A stretch of DNA of 64,000 bases from assembly GCF_016908195.1 (NCBI RefSeq), contig NZ_JAFBDK010000002.1, positions 186,001 through 250,000 of the forward strand, read 5' to 3'. The stretch comes from Jeotgalibacillus terrae (GTDB lineage Bacteria > Bacillota > Bacilli > Bacillales > Jeotgalibacillaceae). A program made the position numbers and the translations under genes. Under the pieces are notes generated by a model. It worked only from the letters and a program-made list of their open reading frames with translations, was not told the DNA's origin and ran no database searches. Below are positions 48,186-58,194 of the stretch, piece after piece. Position 1 is the stretch's first letter; every line of letters starts with the position of its first letter.

Positions 48186-48626
48186 TTATTTGGACTCATA
48201 TTCAGTCATTTTATTAATACGATTTTCATGACGTCCGCCTTCGAAATCTTCCTGAAGCCAGATCGATGCAATTTCCCGTGCAAGTCCAGGTCCGATCACA
48301 CGCTCGCCCATCGCAAGCATATTCGAATTGTTATGCCCCCGCGTTGCTTTTGCGCTGAACGTGTCATGCACAAGTGCACAGCGGATGCCTTTAACTTTAT
48401 TGGCTGCAATACTCATGCCAATCCCCGTTCCGCAGATCAGAATTCCGCGGTCAAAGTCACCTGCAGCCACTTTCTCAGCAACCGGCAGTGCATAATCCGG
48501 ATAGTCCACAGACCCTTCACAATCGCAGCCAAAGTCCTCAAATTCGATATTCAATTCGTTTAAAAGATCTGCAATTTCCTTACGCAGATTCGTGCCACCA
48601 TGATCTGATGCTAATGCGACTTTCAT
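48186..48626 (-). CDS. rpiB: Ribose-5-phosphate isomerase B
   Basis: Interconverts ribose 5-phosphate and ribulose 5-phosphate. 146 residues. SDHGGTNLRKEI at the N-terminus, catalytic Cys in ILICGTGIGMSIAANK near 66, His in LVHDTFSAKATRGHNNSNML near 100. One base from ywlE; ribosome binding site GGGAGGATT. Same position as B. subtilis ywlF. Confidence 0.93.
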   Translation of the reverse strand: MKVALASDHGGTNLRKEIADLLNELNIEFEDFGCDCEGSVDYPDYALPVAEKVAAGDFDRGILICGTGIGMSIAANKVKGIRCALVHDTFSAKATRGHNNSNMLAMGERVIGPGLAREIASIWLQEDFEGGRHENRINKMTEYESK

Positions 48627-48627
48627 A

Positions 48628-49080
48628 TTAAAATCCTCCCTGTTCCTGTTTCGTTAGATTTTCCAGCATGCTGTCCATTAACCTGTTCAGTTCGTTAAAA
48701 GTGGAGCGGTAAACCTCAACCGGTCCGCCATACGGATCCGATACATCCAGCCCGCGCTCTGACGAAAATTCCTTCAGAGTAAAAATGCGGTCTGCCGCAA
48801 AAGGAAACTGCTCCATCAGCATCGCCTTATGCGCACTCGTCATCGCAAATACGTAATCTGCCCAATGCACATCGTCCTGTGTGACAGAATGCGAGCGGTG
48901 ATTGTGCTTCAATCCATGCTCGTCCAGCACCTGCTGTGCATTGTGTGACGCCATTCCGCCTTCCATCGCGAACAGACCTGCTGAACGCACCTCAATCTGC
49001 GGTTCTTCTCTATGATTTAAAATTGCCTCAGCCATCGGACTCCGGCAAGTATTCCCTGTACAAATAAATAAAATCCTCAT
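48628..49080 (-). CDS. ywlE: Protein-arginine phosphatase (low-molecular-weight phosphatase fold)
   Basis: Removes phosphate from arginine residues placed by McsB. 150 residues. The P-loop CTGNTCRSPMAEA holds the catalytic Cys7, the Thr that gives phosphoarginine specificity, and Arg13; the general-acid Asp is in DPYGG near 118. In B. subtilis mntP follows here; in this genome a 14-kb sugar island intervenes. Confidence 0.92.
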   Translation of the reverse strand: MRILFICTGNTCRSPMAEAILNHREEPQIEVRSAGLFAMEGGMASHNAQQVLDEHGLKHNHRSHSVTQDDVHWADYVFAMTSAHKAMLMEQFPFAADRIFTLKEFSSERGLDVSDPYGGPVEVYRSTFNELNRLMDSMLENLTKQEQGGF

Positions 49081-49134
49081 GAAAACGACCCCTTTTTAGG
49101 ATTTTCATTACCTCTATAGTTTATCACAAATTGG

Positions 49135-49568
49135 ACACGTTTTCTTTTTGGAGGTGTCAGGGGAGAAGCGAGTCGCAGCAGCTGCGGGTGCATATACTGC
49201 AGCTGCGGCTGTATACACTGCAATCAAACCGGGTGTATCATGCAACTGCGCAGCCACATAGTACAACCACCAGCCAAAACACTGCAACCACGGCCCGCGC
49301 GCAGCGAAGCCGCCCTTCATGACCTTAAGAAACAAGCCTCTAGTTTCTTAAAAGCATTAAGAGGATTAGTCTCTGTGATTCAGTTGTTGCGGTCACGACC
49401 TTCGCCGCGGCTGATACGACCTTCGCGAGACGGCATACGACCTTCAACCCGGGTGTATCCGACCTCCACGCGGCCTGATACGACCTTCATCAGCGAATAT
49501 GCGACGTCCGGCAGCACGCCCGAAGACACTGAAGACCCGGGACAGTCCCCACACACTTCACTCCCCCG
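49135..49568 (-). repeat. Composite 21-base array element, copy 2 (inverted)
   Basis: Read on the plus strand: array with TGCA-type anchors at 49177, 49198, 49219, 49241, 49262 and 49283. Then the hairpin core with AGAAACAAGCCTCTAGTTTC (about 49300-49355). Then an array with CGAC anchors at 49396, 49417, 49438, 49460, 49481 and 49502. Then GAAGACCCGGGACAGTC at 49531-49547. It is the reverse complement, diverged, of the element at 32195-32640, including the flanking GGGGAGTGAAG. Confidence 0.8.
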
Positions 49569-49581
49569 CGCCAAAACAAAA

Positions 49582-49600
49582 AGACCCGGCTCTGCCGGGT

Positions 49601-49602
<2 letters not shown>
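49582..49602 (-). terminator. Terminator of the gal cluster
   Basis: A 9-bp stem AGACCCGGC/GCCGGGTCT overlapping the end of the regulator gene; the preceding A run gives T residues on the minus strand. Confidence 0.75.
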
Positions 49603-50608
<1,006 letters not shown>

Positions 50609-50642
50609 TTACAACCACCCGCCTGTGTCTGATCAGCTCTGA

Positions 50643-52583
50643 TCATTCCTCTTCTTTACACTTTACCACTTTCGACCCAAAAGGTGCTAATGTTTCACCA
50701 CAGACTGTCTGACTTGAACCAGTGTGATTCATAAGGAAAAGGTGTTCGTTACGTTTTACCGCTTCTGTGCCTTCAGGCGTTTCTGTATGCCAGATACCGT
50801 GGTTTTTAATCACATCGAGCGCAAGCGGCTCAAGCACTGATGCATCAAGTCCTGTTGCCAGGTAATATACGTTTCCTTTGCCAGTCTTGTTCAGCGTTAG
50901 TGCTGCCTGGTCCTGATAAAATTCGTCACTGTATTGCCATAGTACTTCTGCATCCTTTGCTGTCACAAGGTCACGCCATACGCGGCCGCTGCTTTCCTGT
51001 CCATCACTGTTTTTGACAGGGACAGACTGATGGGCTGCAAGGGCTTCAGTTTCGTAGATTTCGATTCCTGCAAGCTCAGCAACCGGACCCGGCAATGTTT
51101 TTTCAAAATGAATGTTATTGTCACGATCCTTCAGACCTGCACGGAATGAGAAGATAATCGTGCCGCCTGCCTCTGCAAACTGTTTGAGTTTCGCTGCAAG
51201 CTCCTCATCAATGATCTGCATAACCGGTACAAGCAGTACTTTATACTGGTCGAATGCCCGGTTGGCAGGAATCACATCGATTGAAGCATTATGTCTGTAA
51301 AACGGCGCGTAAAGTCTAAGCAGCTCGGCGTTAAAGTCAAAGCTTGCACTCTGCACCTGCGACTTCCACGACCAGATATTATCGTAGTCATATAAAACCG
51401 CAATATCAGATGTAATTTTTTCGTTCAATACGTGTTCATAAGGCTGAATTTCACTGAAGAGTGACTGAACTTCTTTGAACTTGCGGCCATAGCGGTTATC
51501 CTGATCCACCACACCGAAGCAGAACTGCTCAGCACCTTTTGTCATGCCTCTCCATCTGAAATAAAGCATGTTCGTACAGCCATGCGCGAATGCCTGATAT
51601 GACCACATTTTTGCCTGATTCGGCCTTGGCAGGTAGCCAATGACATTATGCCCCTGCGCCCCCATGAGTTCTTCAACGATCCAGTAGTTCTGATCCTTCA
51701 GCCCTCTGTTAAAGTCATGCGTCATCGCAATGCCGGCCGGCGGAATCGGTTCAGTGAGACCTCCCCATACCGGATAATTATCATAGGAAACAAAATCCAT
51801 GACACGAACGTTTTCAGCATGGTCAAATGCTTTATCAAAAAATCCGCCTGACACGTTTGTAGTAATCGGCTGATGGTTTCCTGCATGCTGCCTTGTAATG
51901 TCCGTCATCTTGTGGGCAAACTGATTCACTGACGCTGAACGGAAGCGCGTGTAATCAAGCTTTAACGAAGGGTTGTGCGTCGTGACAGTTGGTACAGGCA
52001 TCGGAATTTCTGAGAATGAATTATACGTCTGCCCCCAGAAAATTGTGCCCCAGCGTTTATTCAGCTCATCGACCGTCTCATATTTTTCCTTAAGAAACGC
52101 ATGGAACCCTGTGTGACAGTGCTCACAAAAACACCAGTCGCTGCCCTCATGTCCAAATTCATTGTCGATCTGCCAGACAACCACTGCCGGCTCATCTGCA
52201 AAGTGTTTGACGACTTCTTCAGTGATTTTTGCCGCGTAGTGATTATACTCAGGTGAATTAAAGCAATACTGCCTTCTACCGCCGAACGCCCGGACATGTC
52301 CCACTTCATCTATAGATAGAATAGATGGATGCTTTGCGGCAAGCCAAGCAGGAAAAGTCGCAGTCGGCGTGCCGAACATAACTGACAGATCGCGCTTTTT
52401 TGCCTCCTCAATTACCTTATCAAAAAAAGAGAAATCGAATTTCCCTTCTTCAGGCTCCATCAAGTGCCAGGCAAACTCTCCGATTCTGATCATATTCGCG
52501 CCGAGTTCTTTAATCCCATCCAGGTCTTTTTCGAGCATATTTTCAGGCCAGTGCTCCGGGTAATAATCAACACCTACATACAC
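50643..52583 (-). CDS. GH42 beta-galactosidase
   Basis: A 646-residue cytoplasmic glycosidase. GH42 N-terminal barrel (GVDYYPEHWPE) with acid/base Glu in WQIDNEFGHEG near 146 and nucleophile Glu in IVEELMGAQGHN near 305. A cysteine cluster, CFCEHC, follows the acid/base residue, as in zinc-binding GH42 enzymes. A GATase-like trimerisation domain from about 390 and a small C-terminal beta domain complete it. GTG start at 52583 behind GGAGGAATT. No signal peptide, so it acts on imported galactosides. Confidence 0.9.
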   Translation of the reverse strand: MYVGVDYYPEHWPENMLEKDLDGIKELGANMIRIGEFAWHLMEPEEGKFDFSFFDKVIEEAKKRDLSVMFGTPTATFPAWLAAKHPSILSIDEVGHVRAFGGRRQYCFNSPEYNHYAAKITEEVVKHFADEPAVVVWQIDNEFGHEGSDWCFCEHCHTGFHAFLKEKYETVDELNKRWGTIFWGQTYNSFSEIPMPVPTVTTHNPSLKLDYTRFRSASVNQFAHKMTDITRQHAGNHQPITTNVSGGFFDKAFDHAENVRVMDFVSYDNYPVWGGLTEPIPPAGIAMTHDFNRGLKDQNYWIVEELMGAQGHNVIGYLPRPNQAKMWSYQAFAHGCTNMLYFRWRGMTKGAEQFCFGVVDQDNRYGRKFKEVQSLFSEIQPYEHVLNEKITSDIAVLYDYDNIWSWKSQVQSASFDFNAELLRLYAPFYRHNASIDVIPANRAFDQYKVLLVPVMQIIDEELAAKLKQFAEAGGTIIFSFRAGLKDRDNNIHFEKTLPGPVAELAGIEIYETEALAAHQSVPVKNSDGQESSGRVWRDLVTAKDAEVLWQYSDEFYQDQAALTLNKTGKGNVYYLATGLDASVLEPLALDVIKNHGIWHTETPEGTEAVKRNEHLFLMNHTGSSQTVCGETLAPFGSKVVKCKEEE

Positions 52584-52601
52584 AATAATTCCTCCATCCT
52601 G

Positions 52602-53786
52602 TCAGATCTGAAGCGCTGAAGCTTCGGATTTTGTCAGTTCTCTCGTTCCCTCGCCCACTTTAACCGTGTAAAAATCGGCTTCGCGGGATGTCAGGCTGCG
52701 ATACTCTTCTCCAACGTTCTTTTTAAACGCTTCTATATATTGATCTTCTACTATATTGACCGTACATCCGCCGAAACCTGCACCGGTCATACGCGCACCG
52801 ATTGTTCCTTTTTGCTTGAGTGCGGATTCTACTAAAACATCAAGTTCTTCGCATGATACTTCATAATCAGTTCTTAGCGATTCATGGGATTGCTTCATCA
52901 GTTCACCGAGCGCAAAAAGGTCATTTTCTTCGAGCACTTCAACCGCCCGCAGTGTACGCTCATTTTCCGTCACAGCATGTCTGACACGTTTCAGTTCATT
53001 TTCTGTCAGAAGATCTTCAGCTTTCTGCAGATCAGCTGATGTCAGGTGGCACAGTTCAGTAACCGGGAACTTTTCCTTCAGTTTTTCAAGTGCCACGTCA
53101 CATGTACTCCGGCGTTCATTATAAGCCGAATCAGCAAGACCGCGTTTTTTGTTAGTGTTTGCGATCACAATAGAATGATTATCGAGATTTAGAGGCACAT
53201 AACGGTAATCGAGCGTTTCACAATTCAGCAGTACAGCCTGATCTTCAGCACCGAAACCGACTGCGAACTGATCCATAATCCCGCAGTTCACCCCGATAAA
53301 TTTATTTTCCACACGCTGACTCAGCTTCACCATCTCAAGATTTGAAAGCCCCATTCCATGCAGTTCATTCAATGCGTGAACTGTTACAAGTTCAATGGAT
53401 GCAGAGGATGACAGCCCGGCGCCATTTGGGATATTGCCGTAGAAGTACAGGTCATATCCTGTTTTCGGCAGTTGATCCAGACAAGCATGAATCACACCTT
53501 TCGGATAGTTCGCCCAGCTGTCTTTTTCATCGTTCACTAAATGACTGAGATCAGCCTGAATCTGTCCAGTCTCAGGAAAATTCTCTGAATAGAAATTGAT
53601 CGTGGCATCATGACGTTCTCTGATAGCTAGGTACGTGCCAATTTCGAGTGCACACGGAAGTACATGACCTCCGTTATAATCGATATGCTCACCGATCAGG
53701 TTGACACGTCCCGGTGCAAAAAACACACGCACATCCTCTTCATTACCGGCAAATTGTTCAATAAACGCGGCTACAATTGATTTCAT
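52602..53786 (-). CDS. galK: Galactokinase
   Basis: Phosphorylates alpha-D-galactose at O1 (Leloir pathway). 394 residues from the ATG 53784-53786 (MKSIVAAFIEQF), nine bases after AAGGAAGG; an ATG nine bases upstream is possible but too close to that site. Signature GRVNLIGEHIDYNGG near 33, GHMP ATP motif GAGLSSSASIELV near 125, and GARMTGAGFGGCTVNIV near 340. Next to the alpha-galactosidase gene with at most a few bases between. Confidence 0.95.
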   Translation of the reverse strand: MKSIVAAFIEQFAGNEEDVRVFFAPGRVNLIGEHIDYNGGHVLPCALEIGTYLAIRERHDATINFYSENFPETGQIQADLSHLVNDEKDSWANYPKGVIHACLDQLPKTGYDLYFYGNIPNGAGLSSSASIELVTVHALNELHGMGLSNLEMVKLSQRVENKFIGVNCGIMDQFAVGFGAEDQAVLLNCETLDYRYVPLNLDNHSIVIANTNKKRGLADSAYNERRSTCDVALEKLKEKFPVTELCHLTSADLQKAEDLLTENELKRVRHAVTENERTLRAVEVLEENDLFALGELMKQSHESLRTDYEVSCEELDVLVESALKQKGTIGARMTGAGFGGCTVNIVEDQYIEAFKKNVGEEYRSLTSREADFYTVKVGEGTRELTKSEASALQI

Positions 53787-53791
53787 CTCTA

Positions 53792-56038
53792 TCATCCTTC
53801 CTTTACCTCCGTCAATTTCCACACCGCTGATTGGAAATCACCGTAAAAGTGCGTATGTTCCGTCTTGACTGTCCCTGTGAAAAACGGCGGGAGCTGCCAG
53901 CCGATATGCATTAACTCATCGCCCCCGTAGTGACGATTTTGAAGGCTGCTGCCTTGCTGCCACTCGACTTCGTATAGCTTCTCAGGATCCAGTCCGTTCA
54001 GGCGGATCCTTTTCATACCGGCATTCGGCTGTGAAAGGACGCGGTAAAATGCAACGATTGCTTCTGTTTTGTCTTCAGATACCGTCATCCAGGCAGTATC
54101 AGATCCTTCAAATGGATTCATCAGTCTGTAAAAACAGCCAAATTGCAGGAGCTTTCTTTCTTTTTTAAAAAGAGTGATTTGATCTTTCACGATTTTCCGC
54201 GTGTCCGGATCCAGGTTCTGCGGGTCCAGCTCGTAGCCAAAAGCACCAAACATCGCAACATGGAACCTGAAGTCAATTGGTGTCACGCGTCCGGTCTGAT
54301 GATTCGGTGACGCAGAGACATGCGCGCCCATTGAAGAGATTGGATAAACGAGTGACGTACCATACTGAATCTTCAGCCGCTCCACCGCATCTGTGTTATC
54401 ACTGGTCCAGGTCTGCGGCATGTAATAGAGCATCCCCGGATCAAACCGGTTGCCACCGCTTGCACATGATTCAAACAATACCTCAGGATAACGTGAAGTA
54501 ATTTCTTCAAGCACTCTGTAAAGTCCAAGTGCATAACGATGCATCACTTCTCCCTGACGATCAGCCGGCAATGCATCAGAATAAGCTTCCGTTACAGTCC
54601 GGTTCATATCCCATTTCACGTATGAGGCACCCGATTCATCCAGAACGTGACAGATTGCTTCTATAATATAGTTCTGTACTTCTTTCTTCCCAAGATCTAA
54701 TATCATCTGATTTCTTCCAGGCGTATGCGGACGATGCAGAGCTCTCAGCACCCAGTCAGGATGCTTTTCATATAGCCTGCTTTTCTCTGAAATCATTTCA
54801 GGCTCTACCCAGATGCCAAATGATGTTCCGCGTACTCTCACATCATCAGCAAGCCCATTTAACCCTTCAGGCAGCTTGCGCCCATCAGCGTTCCAGTCCC
54901 CGAGAGAAGTCGTATCATTATTTCTTCCTTCAAACCAGCCATCATCAAGCACAAAGAGTTCGACGCCAAGTTCATTTGCTGAAGCTGCGATATCAGTGAT
55001 TTTCTGATGGTCAAAATTAAAATAAGTCGCTTCCCAGTTATTTAATAGCACCGGGCGTTCCTTCTGTTTCCATACGCCTCTGATCAGATGATGATTGTAT
55101 AAATGGTGAAAACTGTGACTCATCCCGTTTAACCCCTGATCACTGTAGACAAGTACGGCTTCAGGTGTCGAAAACGTCTCACCTGCATCAAGTGACCATT
55201 TAAAATCAAAGGGGTTCAGTCCCATCATGAGCCTTGTGGATTCGTATGTATCCACTTCAATGCTGCCGCGGAAATTGCCGCTATAGATCAGGTTCAGCGC
55301 AATCACTTCACCCTGCTGCTCCGTTGTCTGCGGTCTGGCAAGTGCTAAAAACGGCTGGTGCCAGGAGCTGCTGACGCCTTTTTTACTGTCCACAATATGG
55401 ACGCCCGGCTTAACAGGCGAGCGGTTAATATGACGCTCTCTGATCCATGCACCGTCGAGCTGGATCGTTTCATAATCACTATCCGGCAGATCGATTGATG
55501 CACTCATTAGACGGTTCACTGAAAATGCGCTGGTTCCATTGTTTTGGATTTCACTGTGTCTCAAGATCACATTCTGCTTGTGAAACACTGTATAAAACAG
55601 GTTCAGTTCAGCGTTTAAAATATCATCTTTCAACTTGATCTGGAGCGTTTCACATTCTTCGTCAGTTCCGTACACTGACGGCATCTCAGTGAGTGCAGGC
55701 TTACCTGCAGTCACTTCATGGGATTGGTATACAAAGTGACTGAGTCTCGAGCCTTGAGATTCTTCAACCTCAATCGCGGGCTCTCTGAAATCAGATGTCC
55801 CGTAAGACGGGTACTCCTGTCTTGCCCATTCCAGTGTAAAGCCGCTGTTTTTTACCGGGAAGTTCGCATTCCCAAGCGGCTCATTCGGCATTGGCGCCAG
55901 CCCCTCGAAGCTGGCGCGATCCTTCACCTTTTTACCGAAGTACGTATGCTCAAGCTGACCATTTTCAAGGATCCTGATGATATAGCTGATGTCTTTTCCC
56001 TGCAGATGAAATTGTGTATCACGCGTAAAGATTGGCAT
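53792..56038 (-). CDS. GH36 alpha-galactosidase
   Basis: A 748-residue cytoplasmic enzyme that releases galactose from melibiose or raffinose-type sugars. N-terminal beta-supersandwich, central barrel with DDGWFEGRNNDTTSLGDW, nucleophile Asp in SYVKWDMNRTVTE, and FESCASGGNRFDPGML with acid/base Asp in TWTSDNTDA; C-terminal beta domain. Length is typical of the tetrameric Bacillales enzymes. Ribosome binding site AAGGAG. Follows the permeases by 12 bases. Confidence 0.92.
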   Translation of the reverse strand: MPIFTRDTQFHLQGKDISYIIRILENGQLEHTYFGKKVKDRASFEGLAPMPNEPLGNANFPVKNSGFTLEWARQEYPSYGTSDFREPAIEVEESQGSRLSHFVYQSHEVTAGKPALTEMPSVYGTDEECETLQIKLKDDILNAELNLFYTVFHKQNVILRHSEIQNNGTSAFSVNRLMSASIDLPDSDYETIQLDGAWIRERHINRSPVKPGVHIVDSKKGVSSSWHQPFLALARPQTTEQQGEVIALNLIYSGNFRGSIEVDTYESTRLMMGLNPFDFKWSLDAGETFSTPEAVLVYSDQGLNGMSHSFHHLYNHHLIRGVWKQKERPVLLNNWEATYFNFDHQKITDIAASANELGVELFVLDDGWFEGRNNDTTSLGDWNADGRKLPEGLNGLADDVRVRGTSFGIWVEPEMISEKSRLYEKHPDWVLRALHRPHTPGRNQMILDLGKKEVQNYIIEAICHVLDESGASYVKWDMNRTVTEAYSDALPADRQGEVMHRYALGLYRVLEEITSRYPEVLFESCASGGNRFDPGMLYYMPQTWTSDNTDAVERLKIQYGTSLVYPISSMGAHVSASPNHQTGRVTPIDFRFHVAMFGAFGYELDPQNLDPDTRKIVKDQITLFKKERKLLQFGCFYRLMNPFEGSDTAWMTVSEDKTEAIVAFYRVLSQPNAGMKRIRLNGLDPEKLYEVEWQQGSSLQNRHYGGDELMHIGWQLPPFFTGTVKTEHTHFYGDFQSAVWKLTEVKEG

Positions 56039-56050
56039 GCTGAAATCTCC

Positions 56051-56875
56051 TTATTTCACTGCACTTCCAAGCATTCCTGAAATAAACTGGCGCTGAAGGA
56101 GCAGGAAGAAAATAATAATTGGAATTGTTGCGATCGTTACACCCGCCATTACCTGACCGTAGTCGATACGTGACAGTCCGAATAATGTTGAAAGTGCAAC
56201 CGGGAATGTGTACATATCTGTTGTTGATAATGCAATAAGCGGCCACAGAAAGCTGTTCCACTGGTAAAGAAACAGGAAGATCGCTGTTGCAGCAAGTGCC
56301 GGCTTCATAGAAGGAAGCACGATACGGAAGAAGATCTTCCACTCACCTGCCCCGTCGATCCGCGCAGCTTCAATTAATGAAGTAGGAAACGCCAGCAGGT
56401 TCTGTCTCATCAGAAAGATTGCAAACGGATAAGCCAGATTAGGCAGAATTACTGCCTGGTAAGTATTAAGCCAGTTCAGCGCCGCCATCATTTTAAAAAG
56501 CGGGATAATCGTTGCATGGTAAGGCACCATCATCGAAAGAAGGAAAATCGTAAAAATCACATTTCTTCCTTTAAAATTGAACTTGGCAAATGCATAAGCT
56601 GCCATTGTACAGATAAACAGCGCTAAAACGGTATATGTTACCGCAATAAATAATGAGTTAAACATGACACGTCCGATACCTATGGATTCATTCAGATTGC
56701 GGATATTTTCCATCAGCATACTGCCCGGCAGTAGCGTAGGCGGCTGGGAAAACATGCTTCCACTCGTATTCGTCGCACCAATTGCAGCCCAGTAAAACGG
56801 GAACAAAGAAACGAGCGCACCAATGATTAAAGCAATATATAAGAGGATTCTTTTCGTCGTCTTGTTTTTCTTCAT
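56051..56875 (-). CDS. Sugar ABC transporter permease (MalG/MsmG-like)
   Basis: A 274-residue protein with six membrane spans. The EAA loop that contacts the ATPase is SLIEAARIDGAGEW near residue 175. The start codon overlaps the stop codon of the upstream permease (ATGA), so synthesis is coupled. Forms the channel with its partner. No ATPase gene lies in the cluster, so a shared MsmX-type ATPase encoded elsewhere is presumed. Confidence 0.9.
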   Translation of the reverse strand: MKKNKTTKRILLYIALIIGALVSLFPFYWAAIGATNTSGSMFSQPPTLLPGSMLMENIRNLNESIGIGRVMFNSLFIAVTYTVLALFICTMAAYAFAKFNFKGRNVIFTIFLLSMMVPYHATIIPLFKMMAALNWLNTYQAVILPNLAYPFAIFLMRQNLLAFPTSLIEAARIDGAGEWKIFFRIVLPSMKPALAATAIFLFLYQWNSFLWPLIALSTTDMYTFPVALSTLFGLSRIDYGQVMAGVTIATIPIIIFFLLLQRQFISGMLGSAVK

Positions 56876-57726
56876 TCCTGATCACCCGTCACTTTAAATT
56901 GAATAAATGTCATAACCGCAATCAAAATTACAATTACGTATGCAATGGTTGAGGCGTAGCCGAAATCAAAGAACCGGAATCCAGTCTGGTAAAGATACAT
57001 CCCGATTGTCAGTGTTGCATCACTCGGTCCGCCATTTGTCAGTACAAACGGTTCATCGAAGAGCTGCAGCGTACCAATTGTAGAAAGAATGGTTGTAAAA
57101 AGAATAACCGGCTTCAAATTCGGGATTGTAATAGAGAAAAATTGTCTGATTTTACTTGCGCCATCCATACTTGCCGCTTCATATAATTCTTCCGGAATAT
57201 TCTGAAGCCCGGCAAGGAAAATAACCATATTGTAACCCACCCATCTCCATGTCATTGCGATGACAAGAGATGCTTTCGCCCAGAACGGATCTGAAAGCCA
57301 TGGAATTCTGTCAAGTCCAATAGCAGCAATCACCTGATTGACTACTCCATCGTTCATCAGCATGATTGAAAAGATAATTGAGTAGGCTACAAGAGATGTA
57401 ACAGCAGGGAGGAAAAATGATACCCTGAATACGCCTTTAAATTTCAAGAGTGCTGAGTTTAATAGGTTTGCAATAATGAGTGCCAGGAAAATCATGATCG
57501 GCACCTGTACGATTAATAGAATGAATGTGTTTTTAAGTGCTGTAATGAAAATATCATCGCTCAGCAGACGCTGAAAGTTATCAAAGCCTGTAAACTCCAG
57601 GTTGCTTCCCTGTCCTGACTGAAAGCTCAGGATCAGCGAGTAAATAATCGGGTATGCCATAAAAATGGAGAATAAGATGACTGCCGGTCCGACAAACATA
57701 TAAGGTACTAATGTTTTTTGTTTCAT
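56872..57726 (-). CDS. Sugar ABC transporter permease (MalF/MsmF-like)
   Basis: A 284-residue protein with six membrane spans; N-terminal LVPYMFVGPAVILFSIFMAYP is the usual first helix. EAA loop ELYEAASMDGASKIRQF near residue 190. Coupled to the second permease. Lies 468 bases after the binding-protein gene, a gap holding a terminator, repeat I and a short-form element, so it is expressed by readthrough or from an unseen promoter. Confidence 0.9.
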   Translation of the reverse strand: MKQKTLVPYMFVGPAVILFSIFMAYPIIYSLILSFQSGQGSNLEFTGFDNFQRLLSDDIFITALKNTFILLIVQVPIMIFLALIIANLLNSALLKFKGVFRVSFFLPAVTSLVAYSIIFSIMLMNDGVVNQVIAAIGLDRIPWLSDPFWAKASLVIAMTWRWVGYNMVIFLAGLQNIPEELYEAASMDGASKIRQFFSITIPNLKPVILFTTILSTIGTLQLFDEPFVLTNGGPSDATLTIGMYLYQTGFRFFDFGYASTIAYVIVILIAVMTFIQFKVTGDQE

Positions 57727-57826
57727 ACTCTACCTTCTTTCGTTCTTTCATTAGGATTTGCCGCAAGCGGCTTTTTTAACTAACACTTGCAGCTACCCTT
57801 CATTTGAAAGCTCTGCATAACCATGA

Positions 57827-57893
57827 TTGATTTCTGTGGAGGACTTGCCCCCCGGCGGGAGTCTCCGTCCTCCACTGCAATCAATCACTTAAT
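57827..57893. repeat. Short-form fold-back element
   Basis: TTGATTTCTGTGGAGGAC at the left pairs with GTCCTCCACTGCAATCAA at the right around CCCGGCGGGAGTCTCC. It has the same minimal design as 44838-44912 and stands directly beside long copy I. Confidence 0.65.
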
Positions 57894-57904
57894 TGTTAAG
57901 CACT

Positions 57905-58100
57905 GTTAAGGTTGGCTGTTGATTTCCGCTGCAGGGGGAACGCTTTCCGCATGAGCCGTCTTTTGGCTCCGGTTCAATCGGACCTCCTCAGCGCGGGGCG
58001 CTTGCGGGGTCTCACCTGTCACGCTTCTCCTGCTGGAGTCGTCCCCCTTCCGCTGCAATCACCAGCTGTGCTAAAACAACATTGGGCTTTAACATAGCTA
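57905..58100 (+). repeat. Dispersed fold-back repeat, copy I (long form with insertion)
   Basis: Plus orientation. The left arm is followed by an unusual segment (GAGCCGTCTTTTGGCTC), then CCTCCTC and GCGGGGTCTCACC. From about 58008 to 58094 it is nearly identical to copy B at 2014-2102, including the AACAACATTGGGCTTTAACA flank. Confidence 0.9.
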
Positions 58101-58144
58101 TTTGTTAAAATAACTGACGCTGTTATATCTATCGTTAATAAAAG

Positions 58145-58178
58145 AAGAGATTTAGCAATGGGTGCTGCTAAATCTCTT
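58145..58178 (-). terminator. Terminator after the binding-protein gene
   Basis: A 13-bp stem AAGAGATTTAGCA/TGCTAAATCTCTT with T residues following on the minus strand. It lies inside the transport operon, so partial termination would keep binding-protein mRNA above permease mRNA. Confidence 0.85.
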
Positions 58179-58194
58179 TTCTTGTCAGACGTTA

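Noticed and set aside
57761-57778. GCCGCAAGCGGC followed by a T run on the plus strand, upstream of the first permease
   Set aside because: It would be a plus-strand terminator, but no plus-strand gene leads into it; probably an incidental hairpin in the leader region.
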